A DNA stretch of 64,000 bases. It comes from Allobosea vaviloviae. GTDB lineage: Bacteria; Pseudomonadota; Alphaproteobacteria; Rhizobiales; Beijerinckiaceae. Each line of letters opens with the position of its first letter. The stretch's first letter is position 1. A program made the position numbers and the translations under genes. Shown piece after piece: positions 54,787-64,000 of the stretch. Below the pieces are notes generated by a model. It did no database searches. It had not been told where the DNA came from and saw only the letters and a program-made list of their open reading frames with translations. The stretch lies in assembly GCF_001298265.1 (NCBI RefSeq), contig NZ_LGSZ01000022.1, positions 124,001-188,000 on the forward strand, read 5' to 3'.

Positions 54787-56055
54787 ATGAGTAAGGTCAG
54801 CGGCGGCGATTCGAAGAGCACGCTTTACTGCTCCTTCTGCGGCAAGAGCCAGCACGAGGTTCGCAAGCTGATTGCGGGCCCGACCGTGTTCATCTGCGAC
54901 GAATGCGTCGAGCTCTGCATGGACATCATCCGCGAGGAATCCAAATCCGCGCTGGTGAAATCGAAGGACGGCGTGCCGACTCCCAAGGAGATCCGCAAGG
55001 TCCTGGACGACTACGTCATCGGCCAGGAGCACGCCAAGAAGGTGCTCTCGGTGGCGGTCCACAACCATTACAAGCGCCTCAGCCACGCGACGAAGCACAA
55101 CGACGTCGAGCTGGCGAAGTCGAACATCCTGCTGATCGGGCCGACCGGCTCGGGCAAGACGCTGCTCGCGCAGACGCTCGCCCGCATCCTCGACGTGCCC
55201 TTCACCATGGCGGACGCGACGACGCTGACCGAGGCCGGCTACGTCGGCGAGGATGTCGAGAACATCATCCTCAAGCTGCTCCAGGCCTCCGACTACAATG
55301 TCGAGCGGGCGCAGCGCGGCATCGTCTATATCGACGAGATCGACAAGATCAGCCGCAAGTCCGACAACCCGTCGATCACCCGCGACGTTTCGGGCGAGGG
55401 CGTGCAGCAGGCGCTGCTGAAGATCATGGAGGGCACGGTCGCCTCCGTGCCGCCTCAGGGCGGGCGCAAGCATCCGCAGCAGGAATTCCTGCAGGTCGAC
55501 ACCACCAACATCCTGTTCATCTGCGGCGGCGCCTTCGCCGGCCTCGACAAGATCATCTCGGGCCGCGGCAAGGGCACGTCGATCGGCTTCGGCGCGACCG
55601 TGAAGGGGCCCGATGATCGCCGCACGGGCGCGATCTTCCGCGAGGTCGAGCCCGAGGATCTGCTGAAGTTCGGCCTGATCCCTGAGTTTGTCGGCCGTCT
55701 GCCGGTCCTGGCGACGCTCGAGGATCTCGACGAGGCCGCGCTGAAGACGATCCTGACCGAGCCGAAGAACGCCCTGGTCAAGCAGTATCAGCGTCTCTTC
55801 GAGATGGAGGACACCGAGCTGACCTTCACCGACGAAGCGGTCGCGATGATTGCCCGCAAGGCGATCGACCGCAAGACCGGCGCGCGCGGCCTGCGCTCGA
55901 TCATGGAGGGCATCCTGCTCGAGACCATGTACGAATTGCCGGGGCTGGAAGGCGTCGAGCAGGTCGTGATCGGTCCCGAGGCCGTCGAGTCCAAGTCCCG
56001 TCCGCTCTTCATCTATTCGGAGCGCGAGGACGAGGCCAAATCCGCTTCCGCGTGA
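54787..56055 (+). CDS. clpX: ATP-dependent Clp protease ATP-binding subunit ClpX
   Basis: ClpX, 422 residues, the unfoldase of ClpXP. The N-terminal zinc-binding domain has [12 protein letters not shown] and [10 protein letters not shown]. Walker A is [15 protein letters not shown] and Walker [11 protein letters not shown]. The pore loop GYVGEDVEN and the RKH loop are conserved. It has its own 285-base upstream gap and a terminator at 56105. Confidence 0.97.
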   Translation: MSKVSGGDSKSTLYCSFCGKSQHEVRKLIAGPTVFICDECVELCMDIIREESKSALVKSKDGVPTPKEIRKVLDDYVIGQEHAKKVLSVAVHNHYKRLSHATKHNDVELAKSNILLIGPTGSGKTLLAQTLARILDVPFTMADATTLTEAGYVGEDVENIILKLLQASDYNVERAQRGIVYIDEIDKISRKSDNPSITRDVSGEGVQQALLKIMEGTVASVPPQGGRKHPQQEFLQVDTTNILFICGGAFAGLDKIISGRGKGTSIGFGATVKGPDDRRTGAIFREVEPEDLLKFGLIPEFVGRLPVLATLEDLDEAALKTILTEPKNALVKQYQRLFEMEDTELTFTDEAVAMIARKAIDRKTGARGLRSIMEGILLETMYELPGLEGVEQVVIGPEAVESKSRPLFIYSEREDEAKSASA

Positions 56056-56104
56056 GCATCGGGCCTTGTTCGATTCGCTTGACGGCAGTGTTCGAAACAG
56101 CAAG

Positions 56105-56128
56105 CGCGCGCCGATTGGCGCGCGTTTT
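56105..56128 (+). terminator. Rho-independent terminator of clpX
   Basis: CGCGCGCC and GGCGCGCG form a perfect 8-base stem with a GATT loop followed by TTTT, 50 bases after the clpX stop. The rest of the 56056-56460 gap holds a RpoH-like promoter and no gene. Confidence 0.8.
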
Positions 56129-56290
56129 GCGTATCAAGCCAGCATAGCGCGCTTTTTGCTTCACAGTTCAGCGATCGGATTTGATCGGAATCTCGATACG
56201 ATGTGTTGCCCCGGCTCGATATCCTGCCCTCGACTGGGCTGGAGAAAATCGACGCGGATGAAACTTCTGGGGGCAGGCCGCGGCGGCTCG

Positions 56291-56319
56291 CTTGAAAGCC
56301 GGCGAGGAAGTCTCCACTT
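56291..56319 (+). promoter_or_regulatory. RpoH (heat-shock) type promoter candidate upstream of lon
   Basis: CTTGAAA (56291-56297), 14 bases, then CTCCACTT (56312-56319). The -35 is a full match to the sigma-32 consensus and the -10 matches CCCCATNT in most positions. The lon ATG is 142 bases downstream of it. Confidence 0.5.
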
Positions 56320-56460
56320 TAGCATCACTCGCGAGAGTCGCATGCCTGTTCAGGGTGCGATGCGCGGGGGCGGACGGGGTGAATGGTCGCTCCGGTCGCT
56401 TACGTCCGATCGCTTCGCCCATTATGGGGATGCTCCGGGCGCAACCACAAAGGAAAAGTC

Positions 56461-58887
<2,427 letters not shown>

Positions 58888-58910
58888 GCATCGCCTCGGA
58901 TGCAATCAAC

Positions 58911-58942
58911 AAGGCCGCCGGGCAACCGGCGGCCTTTGTTTT
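58911..58942 (+). terminator. Rho-independent terminator of lon
   Basis: AAGGCCGCCGG and CCGGCGGCCTT form a perfect 11-base stem with a GCAA tetraloop, followed by TGTTTT, 24 bases after the lon stop. Confidence 0.92.
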
Positions 58943-58959
58943 GACGTAACGTTAATCAA
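58941..58959 (+). promoter_or_regulatory. Dyad upstream of the chemoreceptor gene
   Basis: The 19 bases TTGACGTAACGTTAATCAA read almost the same on both strands (15 of 19, with TTGA/TCAA ends and TAACGTTA core). They start right after the lon terminator and end 44 bases before the ATG at 59003. The TTGACG could also be a -35 box. Confidence 0.4.
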
Positions 58960-59002
58960 AAGGGTTCCATTGTCCGACTGTCTGTAACAGCGAAATCCCA
59001 GC

Positions 59003-60787
59003 ATGTCGGATCCGGCGCCGAGTCCCGATTCCGTCGCGTATGTGACGGCGGGGCGTTCACTCGTTTGGTCGATCATTTTTCCCGTCGCCGCCGTGACCTG
59101 CCTCCTGCTGGCGGCGTTGGTGGTGTATCTGCCGGATACGATCGTCGGGATCGAAATTCGCGCGGCCCGCGCGAGAGCGATCGCCTGGGGCGCGCAACTG
59201 ACCGAGTTGCGCGCGATGTATTCCGGGAACGTCGTCGCCAAGTTGTCGTCGGGCGGCGAGACGAAGGCGACGGCCGACTATATCGGGCAGCCGCATGCGA
59301 TCCCCGTCCCGACGACCTTCATCCTCGACTATGCGGCGCGGATCTCTGGGCCGGGCAACGAGATCAGGCTCATTAGCCCCTTTCCCTGGCCGCAGCGTCA
59401 GGGGCGGCCAGCCTTCGACGGTTTCCAGGCCGATGCATGGAAGGCCCTCTCGCAAGGCGGCGTCGGCTCCTTCAGCAGCATCGAGGGCAGCGGTCCCCAG
59501 GCCGTTCTGCGCGTCGCTGTTCCCGATCGAATGGCGCAGAGCTGTGTCGATTGTCACAATTCGCATCCCCAGTCCCCGAAGAAGGACTGGAAGCTCGGCG
59601 ACGTGCGCGGCCTGGTCGAGATCAAGCAGCCCCTCGCGGTCGTCACCCAGGAGGCGCGCGAGATCGTCTGGCGGCTGACCTTTTGGGGGGCGGCTGCAAC
59701 CCTGGTCCTGCTGCTCGTCTTCGCGATCGTCGCGATGCGCGTGGTGCGGCCGCTGCGTGACCTGACGGGAACGATCGGCCAGTTGGCGCGTGATCGCAAC
59801 GACGTGACCGTGCCCTATGTCGAGCGTCGCGATGAATTGGGGATCGTCGCGCGTGCTCTGCAGATGCTCAAGCGCGAGCGTGAAACCTTCCTGCATCTGC
59901 GGCGCGAAGCTGACGAGGAGGCGCGAAGCCGGCTGGCGCGCGCCGGACGCCTGCATGAGTTCAACGCGGGGCTGGGGCAGGACCTCGACAGACTTCGCTC
60001 TGAGGTGGCCTCGTCCTCCAGCGCGATCCGAGCCGCCACCGCAGAAGTCGCCACGCTGTCTGCCGTCAGCGGCGACCTGGTGAGGGATGCCGAGCAGCAC
60101 GCCGACAAGCTCGCCCATGCCGGCCAGTCGGTCATCGGTCTGGCGGATGCGATCGGCACGGCGGTCAGCGCGGTCGAGACGCACCTGACCACGGTCGGTG
60201 ACCACGCCGTCTGGAACATCCAGCGATCGCGCGATGCCGAGGAGCGGACACTGCGCCTCGCATCGGAGGTGGCGGGGATCGGAGACGTCGTCGGCGTGAT
60301 CCGGGACATCGCCGAGCAGATCAACCTGCTCGCTCTCAACGCCACGATCGAGGCGGCCCGTGCCGGTCTCGCCGGGCGAGGATTTGCCGTCGTTGCCGCC
60401 GAGGTCAAGGCCCTCGCCTCGCGGACGGCATCGGCGACCGAGGACATCGCGCATCGAATCGCGACGATCCAGACGGCGTCAGGCGAGGTCGCCGCTCAGA
60501 TCACCAGCATGACCGATGGGCTGGCGGGAGAGGGAGAAAGGGCAGGGCAGTTGGCGCACAGGCTGCGCGAGGACGTTGCGGTCTCCGGCGACATCGGCCG
60601 GCACATGCGCACCGTGTTCGACGAGGCGCGCGCCATGCTCGACGCCCTCGATCGAATCAGAACGGAGACCAAGGCCGCCCGTGGCAGCTTCGAAGCCCTG
60701 GACGAGGCGTCCCGGAGGGTCGACGCGACGGTCGAGGTTCTGGACAAGCACGCCTGCGCCTTGTCGCGGGAGATCGCCTCGCCCTGA
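59003..60787 (+). CDS. Methyl-accepting chemotaxis protein with a periplasmic haem-binding motif
   Basis: A 594-residue receptor. Membrane helix 1 is at about 20-43, a periplasmic domain at 44-220 (DUF3365/Tll0287-like) carries a c-type haem motif CVDCHNSH (C181, C184, H185), membrane helix 2 at about 225-247, then HAMP, a long coiled coil and a signalling tip ([31 protein letters not shown] in pieces). The haem suggests sensing of redox state, oxygen or NO. It sits between lon and tRNA-Val. Confidence 0.9.
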   Translation: MSDPAPSPDSVAYVTAGRSLVWSIIFPVAAVTCLLLAALVVYLPDTIVGIEIRAARARAIAWGAQLTELRAMYSGNVVAKLSSGGETKATADYIGQPHAIPVPTTFILDYAARISGPGNEIRLISPFPWPQRQGRPAFDGFQADAWKALSQGGVGSFSSIEGSGPQAVLRVAVPDRMAQSCVDCHNSHPQSPKKDWKLGDVRGLVEIKQPLAVVTQEAREIVWRLTFWGAAATLVLLLVFAIVAMRVVRPLRDLTGTIGQLARDRNDVTVPYVERRDELGIVARALQMLKRERETFLHLRREADEEARSRLARAGRLHEFNAGLGQDLDRLRSEVASSSSAIRAATAEVATLSAVSGDLVRDAEQHADKLAHAGQSVIGLADAIGTAVSAVETHLTTVGDHAVWNIQRSRDAEERTLRLASEVAGIGDVVGVIRDIAEQINLLALNATIEAARAGLAGRGFAVVAAEVKALASRTASATEDIAHRIATIQTASGEVAAQITSMTDGLAGEGERAGQLAHRLREDVAVSGDIGRHMRTVFDEARAMLDALDRIRTETKAARGSFEALDEASRRVDATVEVLDKHACALSREIASP

Positions 60788-60792
60788 GGCGC

Positions 60793-60868
60793 TGGTGGGC
60801 GGTGACGGGCTCGAACCGCCGACCCTCTCGGTGTAAACGAGATGCTCTACCGACTGAGCTAACCGCCC
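60793..60868 (-). tRNA. tRNA-Val (anticodon TAC)
   Basis: On the minus strand: acceptor GGGCGGT pairs with ACCGCCC, anticodon stem-loop CTCG-TTTACAC-CGAG, T loop GGTTCGAGCC, encoded CCA. 76 bases. It runs against the chemoreceptor gene. Confidence 0.97.
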
Positions 60869-61059
60869 GGTGCAGCAGGATGTAAGCTCTGGTGCCCCGG
60901 CCATCAAGCATTGAGTCGCTGCCGATCGGCGATGCAGCTCGATCCGTCCACGGCCGTTTTAGCGCATTGCCGTTTTATCCGCTGACACACGCTTGACACT
61001 TCCGGCCCATCGCCATAATCCACACCTCGCTGACGGCCACCGCGTCGCAGCCGCCCTGC

Positions 61060-61136
61060 GCGGGCGTAGCTCAGTTGGTTAGAGTGCCGGCCTGTCACGC
61101 CGGAGGTCGCGGGTTCGAGCCCCGTCGCCCGCGCCA
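61060..61136 (+). tRNA. tRNA-Asp (anticodon GTC)
   Basis: Acceptor GCGGGCG pairs with CGCCCGC, D arm GCTCAGTTGGTTAGAGT, anticodon stem-loop CCGGC-CTGTCAC-GCCGG, T loop GGTTCGAGCC, encoded CCA. 77 bases. The following 253 bases hold no gene and no integrase or attachment duplicate. Confidence 0.98.
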
Positions 61137-61389
61137 TATAAATCAGATAGTTGAAGTCCTCCCGAACTCATGATGCCAGCACGAGTCGACACCGTGATGT
61201 CGATGGATGCGAGGGTCTGTCCAAGCTGGACGAGGGCACAAGCGCTCGTCGAGGCAGGCTTCTGTGCCCTCGTTGATCGGCAGGTGGGAGTGGCCTTGCC
61301 AAGGGCCTGATGAGGCCTGCCTGGCGGCGGGCGAGAGCTTGCGACCGGCGTGAAACTCCGGCGCGCAAACCACCGGCCGCATGCCGGCT

Positions 61390-62229
61390 TCAGCCCTTGA
61401 TGAAGGCGAGCAGGTCGGGGTTGATCACCTCCGCATGAGTTGTGAGCATCCCGTGCGGATAGCCCTTGTAGACTTTCAGCGTGCCGTTCTTGAGGAGCTT
61501 CACCGATTTCAAAGCGGAATCGGCGATCGGGACGATCTGGTCGTCGTCGCCATGCATGACGAGGGTCGGGACGGTGATCGCCTTCAGATCCTCGGTCTGG
61601 TCGGTCTCCGAGAAGGCTTTGATGCCCTCGTAATGCGCCTTGGCAGAGCCCATCATGCCCTGCCGCCACCAGTTTTGGACAACGCCCGGATAGACCGTCG
61701 CGCCTTCGCGATTGAAGCCGTAGAATGGGCCTGAAGCCACGTCGAGGAAGAGCTGAGCGCGATTCTCGGCCGTGCCCTGGCGGAAGCCGTCGAAGACCTC
61801 GATCGGTAGACCCTCTGGATTGGCTGCCGTTTTCAGCATGAGCGGGGGCACGGCGCTCACCAGGACCACCTTGGCGACGCGGCCGGCGGGCTGGCCGTGC
61901 CGGGCGACGTAACGGGCGACCTCGCCGCCGCCGGTGGAGTGGCCGATATGCACGGCGTTGCGCAGGTCGAGATGCTCGGCGACCGCAAAGGCGTCGGCTG
62001 CGTAATGATCCATGTCGTGGCCATCGCTGACCTGCGTCGAGCGACCGTGGCCGCGGCGATCATGCGCGACGACGCGATAGCCGTTCAAGACGAAGAACAG
62101 CATCTGTGCGTCCCAATCATCCGACGACAGTGGCCATCCGTGATGAAACATGATCGGCTGGGCGTTCTTCGGTCCCCAGTCCTTGTAGAAGATGTCGAGC
62201 CCATCCTTGGTCTTCACGAAGCCGGTCAT
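61390..62229 (-). CDS. Alpha/beta hydrolase, non-haem chloroperoxidase/arylesterase type
   Basis: A 279-residue alpha/beta hydrolase of the cofactor-free haloperoxidase group. Oxyanion region [14 protein letters not shown], nucleophile serine in [19 protein letters not shown], the aspartate in [14 protein letters not shown], and the histidine in [12 protein letters not shown]. It is cytosolic, with no signal peptide. Such enzymes hydrolyse esters and can form peracids. It stands alone. The start [19 protein letters not shown] is typical. Confidence 0.93.
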   Translation of the reverse strand: MTGFVKTKDGLDIFYKDWGPKNAQPIMFHHGWPLSSDDWDAQMLFFVLNGYRVVAHDRRGHGRSTQVSDGHDMDHYAADAFAVAEHLDLRNAVHIGHSTGGGEVARYVARHGQPAGRVAKVVLVSAVPPLMLKTAANPEGLPIEVFDGFRQGTAENRAQLFLDVASGPFYGFNREGATVYPGVVQNWWRQGMMGSAKAHYEGIKAFSETDQTEDLKAITVPTLVMHGDDDQIVPIADSALKSVKLLKNGTLKVYKGYPHGMLTTHAEVINPDLLAFIKG

Positions 62230-62824
62230 CCGGGAAACTCCTTGCTGGTCGTGCGCGGGAGGGGGGATGGGCGTGGTCCCGGCCCGGCAAGACGGTGCCG
62301 GCCGCGACGGCGCCCATGCCGATTGGCGCGTCGTGCTGCGTTTGCGCGGTCTCGATCATGCCTCACCTCGCATCATCCCGCTACCGAACGTCCAGGCACC
62401 CCTGTGGCCATGTCATGCGCTGGAAGGCCGAGCACGGCATACTGGTGATCGATTGCGTGACCGTGACGTTGTGTGGCGCCTTGCGGGCCGCAGGCTGGGC
62501 CGCCACTTTTCCCGCAAGCTTCGGCAGGCTCTTCGCCGCCTGAGGGCAGCCTGCAGACGATTCGATCGCCAGCAGCCATGCGGCGCGTTCGATCAGCCTC
62601 CGGCGCCCGATGTTGCCGATCGTGGGTGGCGCTGCCTGCGTCGGAAGGCATCGGCGAAGCCTCATCGCCTTTGTCAGTGTCCCGTTCCGTGAAGTGCCTG
62701 CTCACAGTTGTGTGAACCGTGACCGGCGCCGATGGCAGCGTTCGATCCCTTGCCCTCGCGAAAACCCATCCTCGCCGAGAAAAGCATGGAGCCGGCGCTC
62801 GAGTGAGCGCACGCCTCTCGCCTT
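62230..62824. other. Intergenic stretch without a supported gene
   Basis: 595 bases between the hydrolase start and the end of the DUF882 gene. Several short open frames occur on both strands (for example 62381-62665 on minus), but none has a convincing ribosome site or a recognisable product. No terminator with a T-run or clear promoter was identified. Confidence 0.6.
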
Positions 62825-63460
62825 TCACCAGGGCCGGCGCGGCCCCGTATCCACATGGAGGATGCCGTTCCAGTAGACCTTGTGCCCACCGACCTCGGGC
62901 AGGGCGCGCACCCATTCGATGACGCTGCGTGGGCGCACGCCGGGAACGCGAAAATCCATCGCCTCGCAGCGCTTGTGGAAGGAGCCGCGCCGCGCGCGCC
63001 AGGGGGGGCGCCAGGTCGACGTCACCTTCACCGCGCCGTACTTGTCGGAAATCTTCGCCAGGATCAGCTTCAGCCGCTGCGGCAGGCAGGCGGTCGACGT
63101 TCCCGGATCGGTCGATATGCCTGGCCTGTCGGGTTTCTCGTTCGGGTCGAACTCCGGCTCGGCGCCGGCTTTCTGGCCGGGCGTCAATTGCGGCCATTCA
63201 GGCCCTTCATCTTCGTCGGGTTCGGCCGTCACCGGCGAGGTGGCGTCGGAGGACACGTCGCGGGAGGCGTTCTGCGGCTCAGGCGCGGGGGGCGGCACGA
63301 CGATCGCGGGCAATGCCGGGTTGCCCGGCAGTTCGAGGTCGAAGGGCCGCTGCGGGGGAAGCGGGGAGCGGATCATCTGCCCGTCCTGCGCCCAGGCGAC
63401 GGCAGGATTCAGGGCGCCGGCGAGCGCCAGCCCCAATGCGACGTGGAGGCACGGCTTCAC
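62825..63460 (-). CDS. Exported DUF882/peptidase M15-like protein
   Basis: A 211-residue protein with a signal peptide (residues 1-24, LHVALGLALAGALNPAVAWA), a Pro/Glu/Asp-rich linker and a C-terminal DUF882 (YcbK, M15_3) domain with metal ligands: GSFHKRCEAMDFRVPG (His, Asp) and ILHVDTGPRRPW (His, Asp). It probably hydrolyses or remodels peptidoglycan in the periplasm. The GTG at 63460 lies five bases after the HdeA-like gene, so the two form an operon. Confidence 0.85.
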   Translation of the reverse strand: MKPCLHVALGLALAGALNPAVAWAQDGQMIRSPLPPQRPFDLELPGNPALPAIVVPPPAPEPQNASRDVSSDATSPVTAEPDEDEGPEWPQLTPGQKAGAEPEFDPNEKPDRPGISTDPGTSTACLPQRLKLILAKISDKYGAVKVTSTWRPPWRARRGSFHKRCEAMDFRVPGVRPRSVIEWVRALPEVGGHKVYWNGILHVDTGPRRPW

Positions 63461-63465
63461 GGCAT

Positions 63466-63804
63466 TCAGGGAGCAGTGGGCGGCATGAAGATGTCCCGCG
63501 CTTCGGGGCCGACAAGGGGCAGTTGCGGGGATTTGGTGCAAAGCGCGGTGAGCCCCGCGGGAGCGGCGGTGATCTTCTCGAGGTCGAGCACCGGACGGGT
63601 TGCGCTGCCGGCGAAGTAGCCAGCCAGCCACAGCGAGAGCTGGCTCTGGTCGCCCTCGGTCATCGCGATGAAATCGGCGCACCGCGCGCGAGTCAGATCG
63701 ATGCCCTCGGCGCGGACGCTGGACGGGGCGAACGCCGTCATGACGATGAGGCTTGCTGCCGTGAGAGCGGGGACTGTCGGGAAAATCGTGGAACGCGTGC
63801 GCAT
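63466..63804 (-). CDS. HdeA/HdeB family periplasmic protein
   Basis: A 112-residue secreted protein: signal peptide (1-31), then the HdeA/HdeB pattern DLTRARCADFIAMTEGDQSQLSLWLAGYFAG and a second cysteine in LTALCTKSPQLPL, which would form the disulfide. HdeA-type proteins are periplasmic acid-stress chaperones. The ATG at 63804 is preceded by GAGAAGGGCGG. It is the first gene of a unit with the DUF882 gene. The last 196 bases of the window carry nothing I recognise. Confidence 0.86.
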   Translation of the reverse strand: MRTRSTIFPTVPALTAASLIVMTAFAPSSVRAEGIDLTRARCADFIAMTEGDQSQLSLWLAGYFAGSATRPVLDLEKITAAPAGLTALCTKSPQLPLVGPEARDIFMPPTAP

Positions 63805-64000
63805 TGAGCCGCCCTTCTCGAATGCGACATGCGCCGCGCGGAAACCGATTCGCCGCAAGTGTGTCGCGTCATGGCCGCCTTCGCCAGTCGGAAGCCGGCG
63901 AGAAGCGGCAAAAATCCGGCACAGTCGGACGCCGATCCGGTGACGAGCGCCGAACTCCGCCGCGCCTGCGTCAATTTCAACCCGGCTGCGCGATGCTGCG

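Noticed and set aside
61060-61389. Possible integration site at the tRNA-Asp 3' end
   Set aside because: No repeat of the tRNA end, no integrase and no change in gene type were found downstream within the window.
62381-62665. 94-codon minus-strand frame in the 62.2-62.8 kb gap
   Set aside because: The GG-rich stretch is too close to the ATG for a ribosome site, the composition is unusual and no family is recognisable.

Overview
The window is a GC-rich chromosomal segment of an alphaproteobacterium. Gene content and order point to the Hyphomicrobiales (rhizobia, Bosea, Methylobacterium relatives): a SUF operon carrying two cysteine desulfurases, ftsB-pdhA-pdhB-pdhC-lpdA, rpmG/Nudix/DUF983/rnr, glnB-glnA, tig-clpP-clpX-lon with tRNA-Val and tRNA-Asp just downstream, and several GGAAC-N16/17-(C/G)GTT sites of the EcfG general-stress type. 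The genus-level guess (Bosea-like) is inference. No phage, insertion sequence, integrase or CRISPR array was seen.

Layout. 1-9.5 kb: Fe-S cluster assembly (end of an IscS-type desulfurase, sufB, sufC, sufD, a tautomerase, sufS, sufT). sufA lies 3.1 kb further on, beyond a small stress-type gene, a PhzF-family gene, a YjbR gene and an Ldh-family dehydrogenase. 9.5-21.2 kb: a diguanylate cyclase, an RhlE-type helicase, an alpha/beta hydrolase, an AT-richer ClpP-fold (SDH family) protease, a LysR regulator, parE, a flippase-like membrane protein and a glycosyltransferase. 21.3-25.3 kb: glnB-glnA and the NAD(P)H-hydrate repair enzyme. 25.2-27.3 kb: small stress-type genes (PRC-barrel protein, two HigA-N-like paralogues, a secreted peptide) and tRNA-Lys. 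27.5-34.3 kb: ftsB and the pyruvate dehydrogenase operon, with a cupin and a membrane protein inserted. 34.3-38.7 kb: an orphan BrnA-like antitoxin, rpmG, Nudix, DUF983 and rnr. 39.2-45.1 kb: the urea ABC transporter urtABCDE. 45.2-50.1 kb: PPK2, an Lrp/acdS pair (ACC deaminase), 6-phosphogluconate dehydrogenase and gluconokinase. 50.1-51.9 kb: DoxX and a cupredoxin protein that has lost most copper ligands. 52.1-61.1 kb: tRNA-Leu, tig, clpP, clpX, lon, a haem-motif chemoreceptor, tRNA-Val and tRNA-Asp. 61.4-64 kb: a chloroperoxidase-like hydrolase, a DUF882/M15 protein and an HdeA-like protein.

How the parts connect. Several promoters can be read directly and give a regulatory picture. A perfect sigma-54 site precedes urtA (nitrogen limitation). 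A perfect FNR/FixK box precedes ppk2 (low oxygen). EcfG-type sites precede small stress genes. A RpoH-like site lies upstream of lon. The most unusual unexplained items are: a 17-base match to the 3' end of 16S rRNA, which on the opposite strand is an ideal Shine-Dalgarno for a mini-ORF ending in a GAAA-loop hairpin upstream of rnr; a 15-base element shared by the sufB and sufA leaders; nested dyads upstream of pdhA; and two copies of a long palindromic repeat in opposite orientation.
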